The notes below the pieces were generated by a model. It searched no databases, was not told the DNA's origin, and saw only the letters and a list, made by a program, of their open reading frames with translations. A stretch of DNA of 64,000 bases from Streptomyces tsukubensis (GTDB taxonomy: Bacteria > Actinomycetota > Actinomycetes > Streptomycetales > Streptomycetaceae), in NCBI RefSeq assembly GCF_003932715.1, contig NZ_CP020700.1, positions 992,001 through 1,056,000 on the forward strand, in the 5' to 3' direction. This document shows, in pieces, positions 56,541 to 64,000 of this stretch (the first letter of the stretch is position 1; every line of letters starts with the position of its first letter). Made by a program: the position numbers and the translations under genes.

Positions 56541-59263
56541 CGGAACTGATGCAGGCGGTCCGCAAGGGGTGGTCGGACAAGGTGCCGGGGCTGCTGGAGC
56601 CGCTGGGCCCGGCGGAGCGGAAGGAAGTGCTGGCGGAGCTGAAGAAGCTCCGGAAGGAACTGCGCGACTGGGACTGGCGGGAGTGGGGCAAGCGGGTCTC
56701 GGTGGCCCGGGCGGTGCTGGTGGCGGGCGCGGGCTGTCTGCCGGGACCGGCGGCCGCCGCCGCGTGGATCGGGGCCCGGGAACTGCAGCTCGGCCAGTCG
56801 GGGCCGCCGAAGCTGCTGATGAGCGTGCTGGAGCACCGGGACGACGACTTCCTGGGGAAGCTGGCGCACCGGCTGGCCGCCCGGTCCGGACTGACGGACA
56901 GTGACGCGCTGCTCATCGACGCGCTGGTGCAGAGGTCCGGCTGTCCGCTGCCGACGGCCGACGGGTTCGTCAACGGCTGGGTGGAGCTGGTGACCCGGCA
57001 GGGCGACAAGGCCGTCCGGAGGTTGTGGGCGGACCCGCGGGCGTCCGTGCTGGCCGTACGGATCTTCGAGACGCCGCGGATTCCCCCTCAGGTGTTCCGT
57101 TATCCGCACCATGATCCGAAGGGCCCCTGGGCGGCCGGGCTCGCCGCGCTGCCGGAGCACGGGGTGGTGGAGCGGTCGGTGCTGCTCGACGCGTGTGTGG
57201 CCAGGCTGCTGCGCGGGGGGCGGCCGCGGGAGTCGGCGTTCGCGCTCGCCGTGCTGCGGGCGCTGGCGCCCGACGGGGAGGAGTGCCGCTCCAGGGTGCC
57301 GGACTGGCTGGGTCTGGTCGCAGACGGTGTTCCGTCCGTGGCGGGCCATGCCCAGAAGCTGCTGACGGAGCTGGCCGGGCAGGGGCAGCTGTCGGAGGAG
57401 TCGCTGGTGTCGATGGCGGAGGCCGTGCTGTTCCGGCCGGAGAAGGCGCTGGTGCGTTCGCAGTTGGTGCTGGTCGACCGGGAGCTGAGGAAGCGGCCGG
57501 AGGCGGCAGCGGCGCTGCTCCCGGTGGTCGGTGAGGCCTTCGGCCATGCGGACACCGATGTGCAGGAGCGGGCCGTGAAGCTGGTGGCCCGTCATCTCGC
57601 GGCCGCCGGGGACGGGGTGCGCGAGGAGCTCGCAGCGGCGGCGGAGCGGCTGAGTCCGTCGCAGCGGACGGCGGCCCGCTTCCTCTTCGGCGACGACGAG
57701 AACGAGGCATCGGCGGAGGCGTACGAGGAGTTCCTCCCGGCTCCCGCGGTGGCGCAGCCCCTGGCCCCGGCGCCCGGCTCGGTGGCCGAGCTGGTCGAGG
57801 AGCTGGTGGTGATCATGCGCTCCGGGGAGCAGACCGTGAACTTCGAGCGGGTCTTCGACGGTATGGTCCGGCTCGGCGCACAGGATCCGCGGGTGCTGGG
57901 CAAGGCGGTGAGGGAGGCGATGCCCACCTTCTGGTGGGTCGACGGTTCCCCGGGGGTGCTGTCGTCTCCCCGGCGGCTGGAGGGGTACTTCGGCCGGAGC
58001 ACCCCGGATATCGCTTACCTGGCGGTCGCGTTGGCGATGGATCCGGTCGTGCCGGATCTGCTGGTGGACCGTTCGAAGCCGAAGGGGTCCTGTCCGCACA
58101 AGGCCCTGGAGGCGGTGCTGACGGCCCGGCTGCGGGAGGCGGGGCACCGGGTCTGGACGGACCCGATGCCGTTCCTGCTGGCGACGCCGACCCGGACCAC
58201 CGGCGCGCTGGATCCGCTGGTGCTCGTGGAGCGGCTGCGGGAGTACGGCCGGCTCGGCGCGCGGCCCGGGCCCGCGGACTTCGGGCAGGCGCTGCTCCGG
58301 GTCCCCCGGGGCGGGGCGGAGGCGGCTGCGGAAGCGGCTGCCGGGCTGGGCACCCCCGAGGGCGACCGGCTCGCCGCCTGGCTGCGCGGGGAAGGGCCCC
58401 GGCTTCCGGGGCTCGTCCCCCGCTCCCGCGGCCGCAGGAAGGACCGGGAGGCCGAGGAGCCCGCCGGGGAGGGGCAGCAGGTGGCCCCCCGGGGCAGATT
58501 CGGCAATGTCCGGGAGCAGCTGGCGGTCAGGCGTGAGTTCCCCCGTGCCTTCCACTGGCTGGGGCGGGACATGGAGCTGGGCAAGAGCTGCGGCACCTGG
58601 TCGCGGTGGCAGCCGTACTGGGCCTTCGTCCTGCCGTACGAGCGGGAGGTCCTCGCGGACTGGCTGCACGACCCGATGGTGAAGGGCGTCGAGTGGGAGA
58701 GCCGGGATGTGGCCGCGGCCCTGCCGGTGCTCGCGGAGGCGGAGGGCGCCCATGGACACGCCGGGCACGACGGGCCCGCCGGGCACCGGCTGCACCGGGT
58801 GGTGGGCGTCGGCATGGGGTCCGCGGTGGCCGACGACCGGCTGGCGGCGGTGGACGCGCTGCTGATGCTGGCGGCCCGCGGGCAGCTCGATCACCGCGTA
58901 CTGGGCCTGGAGCTGGCCGATCTGGTGAATCATGGAGTGGTGATGCCGACCCGGATCGCCGACGCGCTGCATACGGCCGCATCGGGCGGAGCGTATGCGA
59001 CGGTCTGGTCCGTGATCGGTCCGGCGCTGCCCGGACTGATCCGTTCCGTCCCGGTGAACCGGGGCCTCGGGCGGATCCTCGCGATTGCGGCGGAGTGCGC
59101 GGAGCGCAGCCTTCCGGCGGGGGTCGGGGAGATACCCGGCCTGGCGGAGCTGGCCGCCCGGAAGGGCACCTCCCAGGCGGTGGTGCAGGCCGGGCGTCTG
59201 CGCCGGGCGCTCTCCGCCGCACCGGGTTCGACGGACACCCCTCCAGGGGGCACAACCCACTGA
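56537..59263 (+). CDS. DUF6493-family helical-repeat protein
   Basis: A 908-residue protein beginning MTELMQAVRKGWSDKVPGLLEPLGPAERK, the usual DUF6493 N-terminus. Most of it is alpha-helical and HEAT-like (for example DALLIDALVQRSGCPLPTADGF, AVLRALAPDGEECRSRVPDWLG), with C-terminal segments of the DUF7824/7825 type. No enzymatic motif was found. The four-base overlap with the SWIM gene means both are made from the DNA-damage-type promoter, which suggests a scaffold partner in a repair or stress response. Biochemical role unknown. Confidence 0.82.
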   Translation: MTELMQAVRKGWSDKVPGLLEPLGPAERKEVLAELKKLRKELRDWDWREWGKRVSVARAVLVAGAGCLPGPAAAAAWIGARELQLGQSGPPKLLMSVLEHRDDDFLGKLAHRLAARSGLTDSDALLIDALVQRSGCPLPTADGFVNGWVELVTRQGDKAVRRLWADPRASVLAVRIFETPRIPPQVFRYPHHDPKGPWAAGLAALPEHGVVERSVLLDACVARLLRGGRPRESAFALAVLRALAPDGEECRSRVPDWLGLVADGVPSVAGHAQKLLTELAGQGQLSEESLVSMAEAVLFRPEKALVRSQLVLVDRELRKRPEAAAALLPVVGEAFGHADTDVQERAVKLVARHLAAAGDGVREELAAAAERLSPSQRTAARFLFGDDENEASAEAYEEFLPAPAVAQPLAPAPGSVAELVEELVVIMRSGEQTVNFERVFDGMVRLGAQDPRVLGKAVREAMPTFWWVDGSPGVLSSPRRLEGYFGRSTPDIAYLAVALAMDPVVPDLLVDRSKPKGSCPHKALEAVLTARLREAGHRVWTDPMPFLLATPTRTTGALDPLVLVERLREYGRLGARPGPADFGQALLRVPRGGAEAAAEAAAGLGTPEGDRLAAWLRGEGPRLPGLVPRSRGRRKDREAEEPAGEGQQVAPRGRFGNVREQLAVRREFPRAFHWLGRDMELGKSCGTWSRWQPYWAFVLPYEREVLADWLHDPMVKGVEWESRDVAAALPVLAEAEGAHGHAGHDGPAGHRLHRVVGVGMGSAVADDRLAAVDALLMLAARGQLDHRVLGLELADLVNHGVVMPTRIADALHTAASGGAYATVWSVIGPALPGLIRSVPVNRGLGRILAIAAECAERSLPAGVGEIPGLAELAARKGTSQAVVQAGRLRRALSAAPGSTDTPPGGTTH

Positions 59264-59352
59264 AATCGCCTATAGGACATCAAATGCACGATTTACCCAT
59301 CAGTCACACACCGTTTGTGATCACGCAACACGCTGCCACCAGAGTGGTGGGC

Positions 59353-60843
59353 ATGACTGATGTGACCTCTTCAAAGAGCGCCCGCCGCCCCCACCACTGG
59401 CGGCGGGAACTCGTCGAACTTGCCGCCGTCTTCACCGCGGTGGCGGTCGTCGACATGGTCGCCAAGCTGATCGCATACACCCCCGACGGTCCGTTTTTAC
59501 TGCTGGCGGCCGCCGTGGCCTTCCTGGCCACGGCCGGATTCCACATCTGGTGGGCCCGGCGTCACAGCCTCCGGCCCGAGCCTCCGGGGGTGCCCGAAAC
59601 GGGCACCGTCACCGGCAGCGCGGTGCGCTCGGGCAGTGGTCCCGCTCCGGGCCGGGTTCCCGGTGCCGGGGACCACGGCACCCCGGCGGCGGACGGCCCC
59701 GCGAACACCCCCGACGATCCCGGGGCGTCCGCGGAGCAGCCGGTTCCGGAGGAGACCGTTCTGCGGCGGCTCCGGACCACCGTCCGCGACGAGCCGGGCA
59801 GTCTGGCCGCGCTCTGCGGCGCCCTGGCCGATCTCCGGGCGGACGTCGTCTCCCTCCAGACCCATCCCCTCGCACAGGGCACCGTGGACGAGTTCCTGCT
59901 GCGCACCCCCGCCTCCCTGCCGGTCGAACGGCTGCGGGAGGCCGTCGTCGCGGCAGGCGGTACGGATGTGTGGACCGAACACGCCGACGCCCACGATCTG
60001 GTGGACACCCCCACCCGGGTACTCGAACTCGCCACCCGGACCGCACTCGACGCGGCCGAGCTGCCGCTGGCGCTCCGCCGCCTTCTGGGCCGCTGCACGA
60101 TCCGGTCCCGTCCCGCCGTCACCGCGGCGGGGCGCCCGGACGGGGATCCGCCCCCGGTGGAAGGGGTGCTGGAGGGGACCGTCATCAAGCTGCGCGATCC
60201 CCGGGGCGGCACGATCACCGTGGAGCGCCACCATCTCCCCTTCACCCCGGCCGAGTTCGCCCGGGCCCGGGCGCTCATGGAGCTGGACGCCCGGCTGGGC
60301 CCCCGCACCCCGGACGGGGCGGACGTCCTCACCCTGCCCCGGGGCGAGGAGATCGTGGTGCGCCGCGCCGACCAGGACGATCTGGCGGCCGCCAAGGAGA
60401 TGCAGGCCCGGTGCTCCGACCGGACGCTGCGGCTGCGCTACCACGGTCCGGCCGGTGACGCCCACCGCTATCTCGACCATCTGCTGAACCCCCGGCACGG
60501 CCGCACGCTCGCCGTGGAAACCTCCTCCGGTCTTCTGGTCGGCCTCGGGCATCTGCTCTGGGACGGCGACGAGACCGAGGTGGCGCTGCTGGTGGAGGAC
60601 GACTGGCAGCGCCGGGGCATCGGCTCGGAACTGCTGAAGCGGCTGGTGGCGCTGGCCCGGGATTCCGGTTCCCGGGGTGTGTACGCGGTGACCCAGTCGT
60701 CGAACACGGCGATGGTCGCGGCCATGCGGGGGCTGCAGCTCCCCCTGGACTACCAGGTGGAGGAGGGCACCCTGGTGATCACGGCCCGGCCCGAACCGGC
60801 CGAGGCGGACCTCCGGTGCCTCCACGACCGCGCGGGACGCTGA
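59353..60843 (+). CDS. Membrane-anchored ACT-GNAT fusion protein
   Basis: A 496-residue protein. Two hydrophobic helices near the N-terminus (about residues 20-40 and 46-65) are followed by a Pro/Gly-rich linker, an ACT-like domain (LRTTVRDEPGSLAALCGALADLRADVVSLQTH, about 140-210), a spacer and a GNAT acetyltransferase domain (VRRADQDDLAAAKEM, then DDWQRRGIGSELLKRLVALA). ACT domains usually bind amino acids, so regulated acetylation at the membrane is plausible. The start at 59353 lacks a strong ribosome site; an in-frame ATG lies at 59284 in AT-rich DNA. Confidence 0.82.
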   Translation: MTDVTSSKSARRPHHWRRELVELAAVFTAVAVVDMVAKLIAYTPDGPFLLLAAAVAFLATAGFHIWWARRHSLRPEPPGVPETGTVTGSAVRSGSGPAPGRVPGAGDHGTPAADGPANTPDDPGASAEQPVPEETVLRRLRTTVRDEPGSLAALCGALADLRADVVSLQTHPLAQGTVDEFLLRTPASLPVERLREAVVAAGGTDVWTEHADAHDLVDTPTRVLELATRTALDAAELPLALRRLLGRCTIRSRPAVTAAGRPDGDPPPVEGVLEGTVIKLRDPRGGTITVERHHLPFTPAEFARARALMELDARLGPRTPDGADVLTLPRGEEIVVRRADQDDLAAAKEMQARCSDRTLRLRYHGPAGDAHRYLDHLLNPRHGRTLAVETSSGLLVGLGHLLWDGDETEVALLVEDDWQRRGIGSELLKRLVALARDSGSRGVYAVTQSSNTAMVAAMRGLQLPLDYQVEEGTLVITARPEPAEADLRCLHDRAGR

Positions 60844-61449
60844 GCAGCGACGGCCGGCGACGGCCATCGGCCGACCGTTGATATCGCGCCAAAGATCCGG
60901 GGCCTGTCCCGTGGACCGGCGGCAGCGGCAACCGTGGGGCACCCGGGTCCGGCACCGCTCCGGGGCGGCGCCCGCGGCGGTGCCGGGTCCGGCGGAGCCC
61001 GGCCGCCGGGCGGGCGGGCCGGGTCGGCGGCGGCGTGATCCCGGGTGTCCGGGACGGGTGCCCGGGCCGCCGTACCGCGGGCGCCCGGGGAGCCTCCGCC
61101 CTCGGGACGGTCCGGACAGATGCGGCCGGATCCGGCCGGGCGGACCGTCACCGGCAGGCCCGGATACCCCGAACGAGTGATACGGCGGGGCGGACGCCCG
61201 GGCCCGGCGGGCGCCCGCCGCTCCGTGCGGACCGGGGTGCGGGGGCGCACCGGGGCCGGAAGCAACGCGGCGGGCAGGGGGTCCGCCCCCTGGTCCGGGC
61301 CCGCTCGGGAGGTTCCGCTTCCGGTCCGTCCGGGGGTGATCCGGCGGCGGGCGGCACCGGTGGCCGTCCGGCCATCGGGCGGTCGTCGGGTGCCCCGCCG
61401 GTCCCTCACGATGGTGACGCCGACGCCCCCACTCCTAGAGGATGTGTGC
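60844..61449. other. Long GC-rich intergenic region
   Basis: About 606 bases with no supported gene. It contains a small hairpin CAGGGGG/CCCCCTG (61275-61292) with a TCCG loop and repeated CCGG-rich words. TAGAGG at 61435-61440 may be a -10 for the downstream gene. Confidence 0.5.
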
Positions 61450-63132
61450 ATGTCAGACACCGCCAGCATTCTGCTGCCCCGTCAGGTCGCCGACGCCTAC
61501 CTCGACGAGCTCATCGCCCTCGACCCGATCACCGGCACCTACCTCGGAGTTCCCGAGAGCGCGGACCGACTGCCCGACTTCTCCCCCGCGGGCCAGGAGG
61601 AGCGGGCCGTGCTCGCCCGCAGGACCCTCGCCCGCCTCGACGAGGCCGAGAAACAGCCCGCGGCGAAGAGCGACGCGGAGCGGCGCTGCGGACGGCTCCT
61701 CCGGGAGCGGCTCACCGCCGAACTCGCCGTGCACGACGCCGAGGAGGGCCTGCGTGCGCTGAGCATCCTGGCCTCGCCCGCGCATCTGGTGCGGACGGTG
61801 TTCACGGTGACCGCGACGGCGACCGCGGACGACTGGGCCGCCGTCGCACGACGGCTCAACGCCGTCCCGGCCGCCCTGGAGAGCTACCGCGCCGCCCTCC
61901 AGGAGGGGCTGGACCGCAAGCTGTACGCGGGACCGCGCGCCACCGCGACCATGATCACCCATATGACCGAGTGGCTCGGGACGGACCGCAACTGGTTCGA
62001 GGAGTTCGCCGCGGACGGGCCCGAATCCCTCCGCGCGGAGCTGACGGATGCTGCCAGGGCCGCGGGCGGCGCCCTGGCCGCACTCCGGGACTGGATGCGC
62101 GACGTCTACGCCCCGGCGGTGGCCGACGCCCCGGACATCGTGGGCCGTGAGCGCTATGCCCGCTGGTCGCGCTATTACAACGGCACCGACCTCGACCTCG
62201 ACGAGGCGTACGCGTACGGCTGGGCCGAGTACCACCGCATCCTGGCCGAGATGCGGACCGAGGCAGCGAAGATCCTGCCCGATGCGGGCCCCTGGGAGGC
62301 GCTCGCCCATCTCGATGTGCACGGCCGTCATATCGAGGGCGTCGACGAGGTCCGGGAATGGCTCCAGGGCCTGATGGACCAGGCCATCGAGGCGCTGGAC
62401 GGCACCCACTTCGAACTCGCCGAACGGGTGCGCCGGGTGGAGTCGCGGATCGCGCCCGCAGGCAGCGCCGCCGCCCCGTACTACACCGGCCCCTCGGAGG
62501 ACTTCTCCCGCCCCGGGCAGACCTGGCTGCCGACCATGGGCGAGACCCGGTTCCCCGTCTACGACCTGGTGTCCACCTGGTACCACGAGGGCGTGCCCGG
62601 CCACCACCTCCAGATCGCCCAGTGGGCGCACGTCGCCGACCGGCTCTCCCGCTACCAGGCCACGGTCGGCGGAGTCAGCGCCAACTGCGAGGGCTGGGCG
62701 CTCTACGCGGAGCGGCTCATGGACGAGCTGGGTTTCCTCACCGACGCCGAGCAGCGGCTCGGATATCTGGATGCGCAGATGATGCGGGCCTGCCGGGTCA
62801 TCGTCGACATCGGAATGCACCTGGAGCTGGAGATCCCGGCGGACTCCCCGTTCCACCCCGGTGAGCTGTGGACCCCCGAACTGGCCCAGGAGTTCTTCGG
62901 CAATCACAGCGGCCGGCCCGCGGATTTCGTCGAGAGCGAGCTGACCCGCTATCTCTCCACCCCGGGCCAGGCCATCGGCTACAAGCTCGGCGAGCGGGCG
63001 TGGCTGCTGGGGCGGGACCGGGCACGCGCGGCGCGGGGTGACGCCTTCGACGCCAAGGCCTGGCACATGGCCGCACTCTCCCAGGGCTCCCTCGGCCTCG
63101 ACGACCTGGTCGACGAGTTGTCGAAGCTCTGA
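61450..63132 (+). CDS. DUF885-family predicted metallohydrolase
   Basis: A 560-residue protein of the DUF885 group, related to thermolysin-like metallopeptidases. The metal motif is YHEGVPGHHLQIAQW (an HE...HH cluster near residue 380), and a downstream conserved glutamate is in NCEGWALYAERL. No signal peptide is present. Length is normal for the family. The ATG at 61450 follows AGAGGA by about ten bases. Peptidase or amidase activity is expected, but the substrate is unknown. Confidence 0.9.
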   Translation: MSDTASILLPRQVADAYLDELIALDPITGTYLGVPESADRLPDFSPAGQEERAVLARRTLARLDEAEKQPAAKSDAERRCGRLLRERLTAELAVHDAEEGLRALSILASPAHLVRTVFTVTATATADDWAAVARRLNAVPAALESYRAALQEGLDRKLYAGPRATATMITHMTEWLGTDRNWFEEFAADGPESLRAELTDAARAAGGALAALRDWMRDVYAPAVADAPDIVGRERYARWSRYYNGTDLDLDEAYAYGWAEYHRILAEMRTEAAKILPDAGPWEALAHLDVHGRHIEGVDEVREWLQGLMDQAIEALDGTHFELAERVRRVESRIAPAGSAAAPYYTGPSEDFSRPGQTWLPTMGETRFPVYDLVSTWYHEGVPGHHLQIAQWAHVADRLSRYQATVGGVSANCEGWALYAERLMDELGFLTDAEQRLGYLDAQMMRACRVIVDIGMHLELEIPADSPFHPGELWTPELAQEFFGNHSGRPADFVESELTRYLSTPGQAIGYKLGERAWLLGRDRARAARGDAFDAKAWHMAALSQGSLGLDDLVDELSKL

Positions 63133-63212
63133 ACCGGCTCTCAACCGGCTCAGGATCGGCTCCGGGCCGGCGGCGGGGTGCGGGCCGTGTCCGCACCCCG
63201 CCCCGCCCCACC

Positions 63213-63237
63213 CGGCACGGCACGGCACGGCACGGCA
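63213..63237. repeat. Five tandem copies of CGGCA
   Basis: An exact pentanucleotide run between the convergent DUF885 and SDR genes, ending eight bases from the SDR stop. Confidence 0.9.
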
Positions 63238-63244
63238 CCAGGGT

Positions 63245-64000
63245 TCAGCGGCGGAAGCCGCCCTCCGAGTTGATGACCTCACCGGTGATCCACTCGGCCT
63301 CGTCCGTGGCGAGCCAGGCGATCAGCCTGGCGGGATCGTCGGGTACGCCCCAGCGTCCGGCCGGGAACCGCTCCGCGACCGACCGATGGACCTCGCCCTC
63401 CAGATAGCCGGTGTCCACGGGGCCCGGGTTGACCGTGTTGACGGTTACCGCCAGTTGGGCCAGATGGGTCGCGAGGGAACGGGTGACGGACGCCAGGGAG
63501 CCCTTGGCCAGGGCGTAAGCCAGCTCACCGGGCATACCGCCCGCAATGTCCTGGCCGGAGGTCATCATCACCACCCGGCCACCAGGCGTCCGGTGCGGCA
63601 GCCCGGCCCGCAGCCGGGCGAAGGCCTGGACCAGGAGCAGTACCGAACGGGCGTCGACGGCGAAATGCGCGTCGAGCATCTCCGCGTCGATCGTGTCGAG
63701 GGTGCCGTCGTGGCCGCTGAGGGCGTGGTTGGCGACGACGATGTCCAGCCTGCCGCCGAAGGCTTCGGCGGCGGCGGCGACGAGCCGGGCCGGGGCGGCG
63801 GGATCGGACAGATCGGCGGGGCCGTGGAAGACCGGGGCGCCGGGATCGCCGAGGGCGGCCCGGACCCCTTCCGCCAGGGCCTCGGGGCCGCCGGGGTCGG
63901 CGCCCCACGGCTTGGCCTCGTCGTGCGGCACGTGGTGGTGCAGATAGACCCCGGCGCCGTAGGCGGCGAGCCTGCGGGCCACGGCGTAGCCGATGCCGTC
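63245..64000 (-). CDS. Short-chain dehydrogenase/reductase, 5' end outside the window
   Basis: The 3' 252 codons of a Rossmann-fold SDR. The frame is open to the window edge, where DGIGYAVARRLAAYGAGV is the end of the cofactor-binding GxxxGIG loop, so the true start is beyond 64000. The NNAG-equivalent is VANHALSG, the catalytic serine is in VVMMTSGQD, and Tyr-x3-Lys is AYALAKG. The VNPGPVDTGYL and INSEGGF ends are typical. Substrate unknown. Confidence 0.92.
   Translation of the reverse strand, partial: DGIGYAVARRLAAYGAGVYLHHHVPHDEAKPWGADPGGPEALAEGVRAALGDPGAPVFHGPADLSDPAAPARLVAAAAEAFGGRLDIVVANHALSGHDGTLDTIDAEMLDAHFAVDARSVLLLVQAFARLRAGLPHRTPGGRVVMMTSGQDIAGGMPGELAYALAKGSLASVTRSLATHLAQLAVTVNTVNPGPVDTGYLEGEVHRSVAERFPAGRWGVPDDPARLIAWLATDEAEWITGEVINSEGGFRR

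Noticed and set aside
59300..59335. CRP-like TGTGA/TCACA site upstream of the ACT-GNAT gene
   Set aside because: The half-sites are in the reverse order (TCACA-N7-TGTGA) and the spacing is wrong for a CRP-family box.
60844..61449. A gene in the long gap before the DUF885 protein
   Set aside because: Frames crossing it are repetitive in Arg/Pro/Gly with no start context and no recognisable fold.

Overview
The window reads as a chromosomal stretch of a Streptomyces or close relative. GC content is very high with strong third-position G/C bias, GTG starts and four-base ATGA/GTGA gene overlaps are common, and actinomycete markers are present (MurT/GatD, NlpC/P60 hydrolase under a c-di-AMP riboswitch, leaderless promoters, HATPase anti-sigma-like proteins, ROK and DasR-like GntR regulators). 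From memory, the order tesB - def - murT/gatD - pfkA - bioFBAD - purB resembles the S. coelicolor region around pfkA3 and bioB. That comparison could not be run here. There are 49 coding regions, two of them cut by the window ends. No rRNA, tRNA, CRISPR array or transposase was seen.

Layout: 1-2851 holds a heterodimeric ABC exporter pair with one preserved and one wrecked ATP site. 3.2-10.1 kb holds a small membrane protein, a YdjM-type hydrolase, a DUF3516 helicase, acyl-CoA thioesterase II, a peroxidase and an acyl-CoA dehydrogenase divergent from a TetR repressor with a clear operator. 11-17.9 kb holds deformylase, MurT/GatD (peptidoglycan amidation), phosphofructokinase, a CtaG-like membrane protein, a 51-residue membrane protein, a HATPase and an acyltransferase.

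17.9-23 kb is the most striking accessory block. It is a three-gene overlapping operon of a TPR-CHAT protease, a protein with a MbcA/ParS-like antitoxin tail, and a RES-domain NADase-like toxin. This looks like a protease-triggered toxin system. 23.3-28.2 kb holds a secreted tripeptidyl aminopeptidase, an orphan YefM-like antitoxin divergent from a catalytically dead ClpP paralogue with a coupled partner, a riboswitch-controlled cell-wall hydrolase and a second HATPase.

28.7-33.4 kb is the biotin cluster (bioF divergent from bioBAD). 33.6-42.1 kb holds a methyltransferase, a GNAT enzyme, two CNNM/CorC-type proteins, an SGNH hydrolase, purB, a uracil-DNA glycosylase and a ROK regulator. 42.3-44.7 kb holds a DasR-like GntR regulator with a promoter-overlapping operator and an EamA exporter.

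44.9-53.2 kb is a three-gene operon of very large proteins (1020, 1324 and 390 residues) of unknown function. 53.3-64 kb holds a MocR regulator, a SWIM/DUF6493 pair behind a textbook PafBC-type DNA-damage promoter, a membrane-anchored ACT-GNAT protein, a DUF885 metallohydrolase and a truncated SDR.
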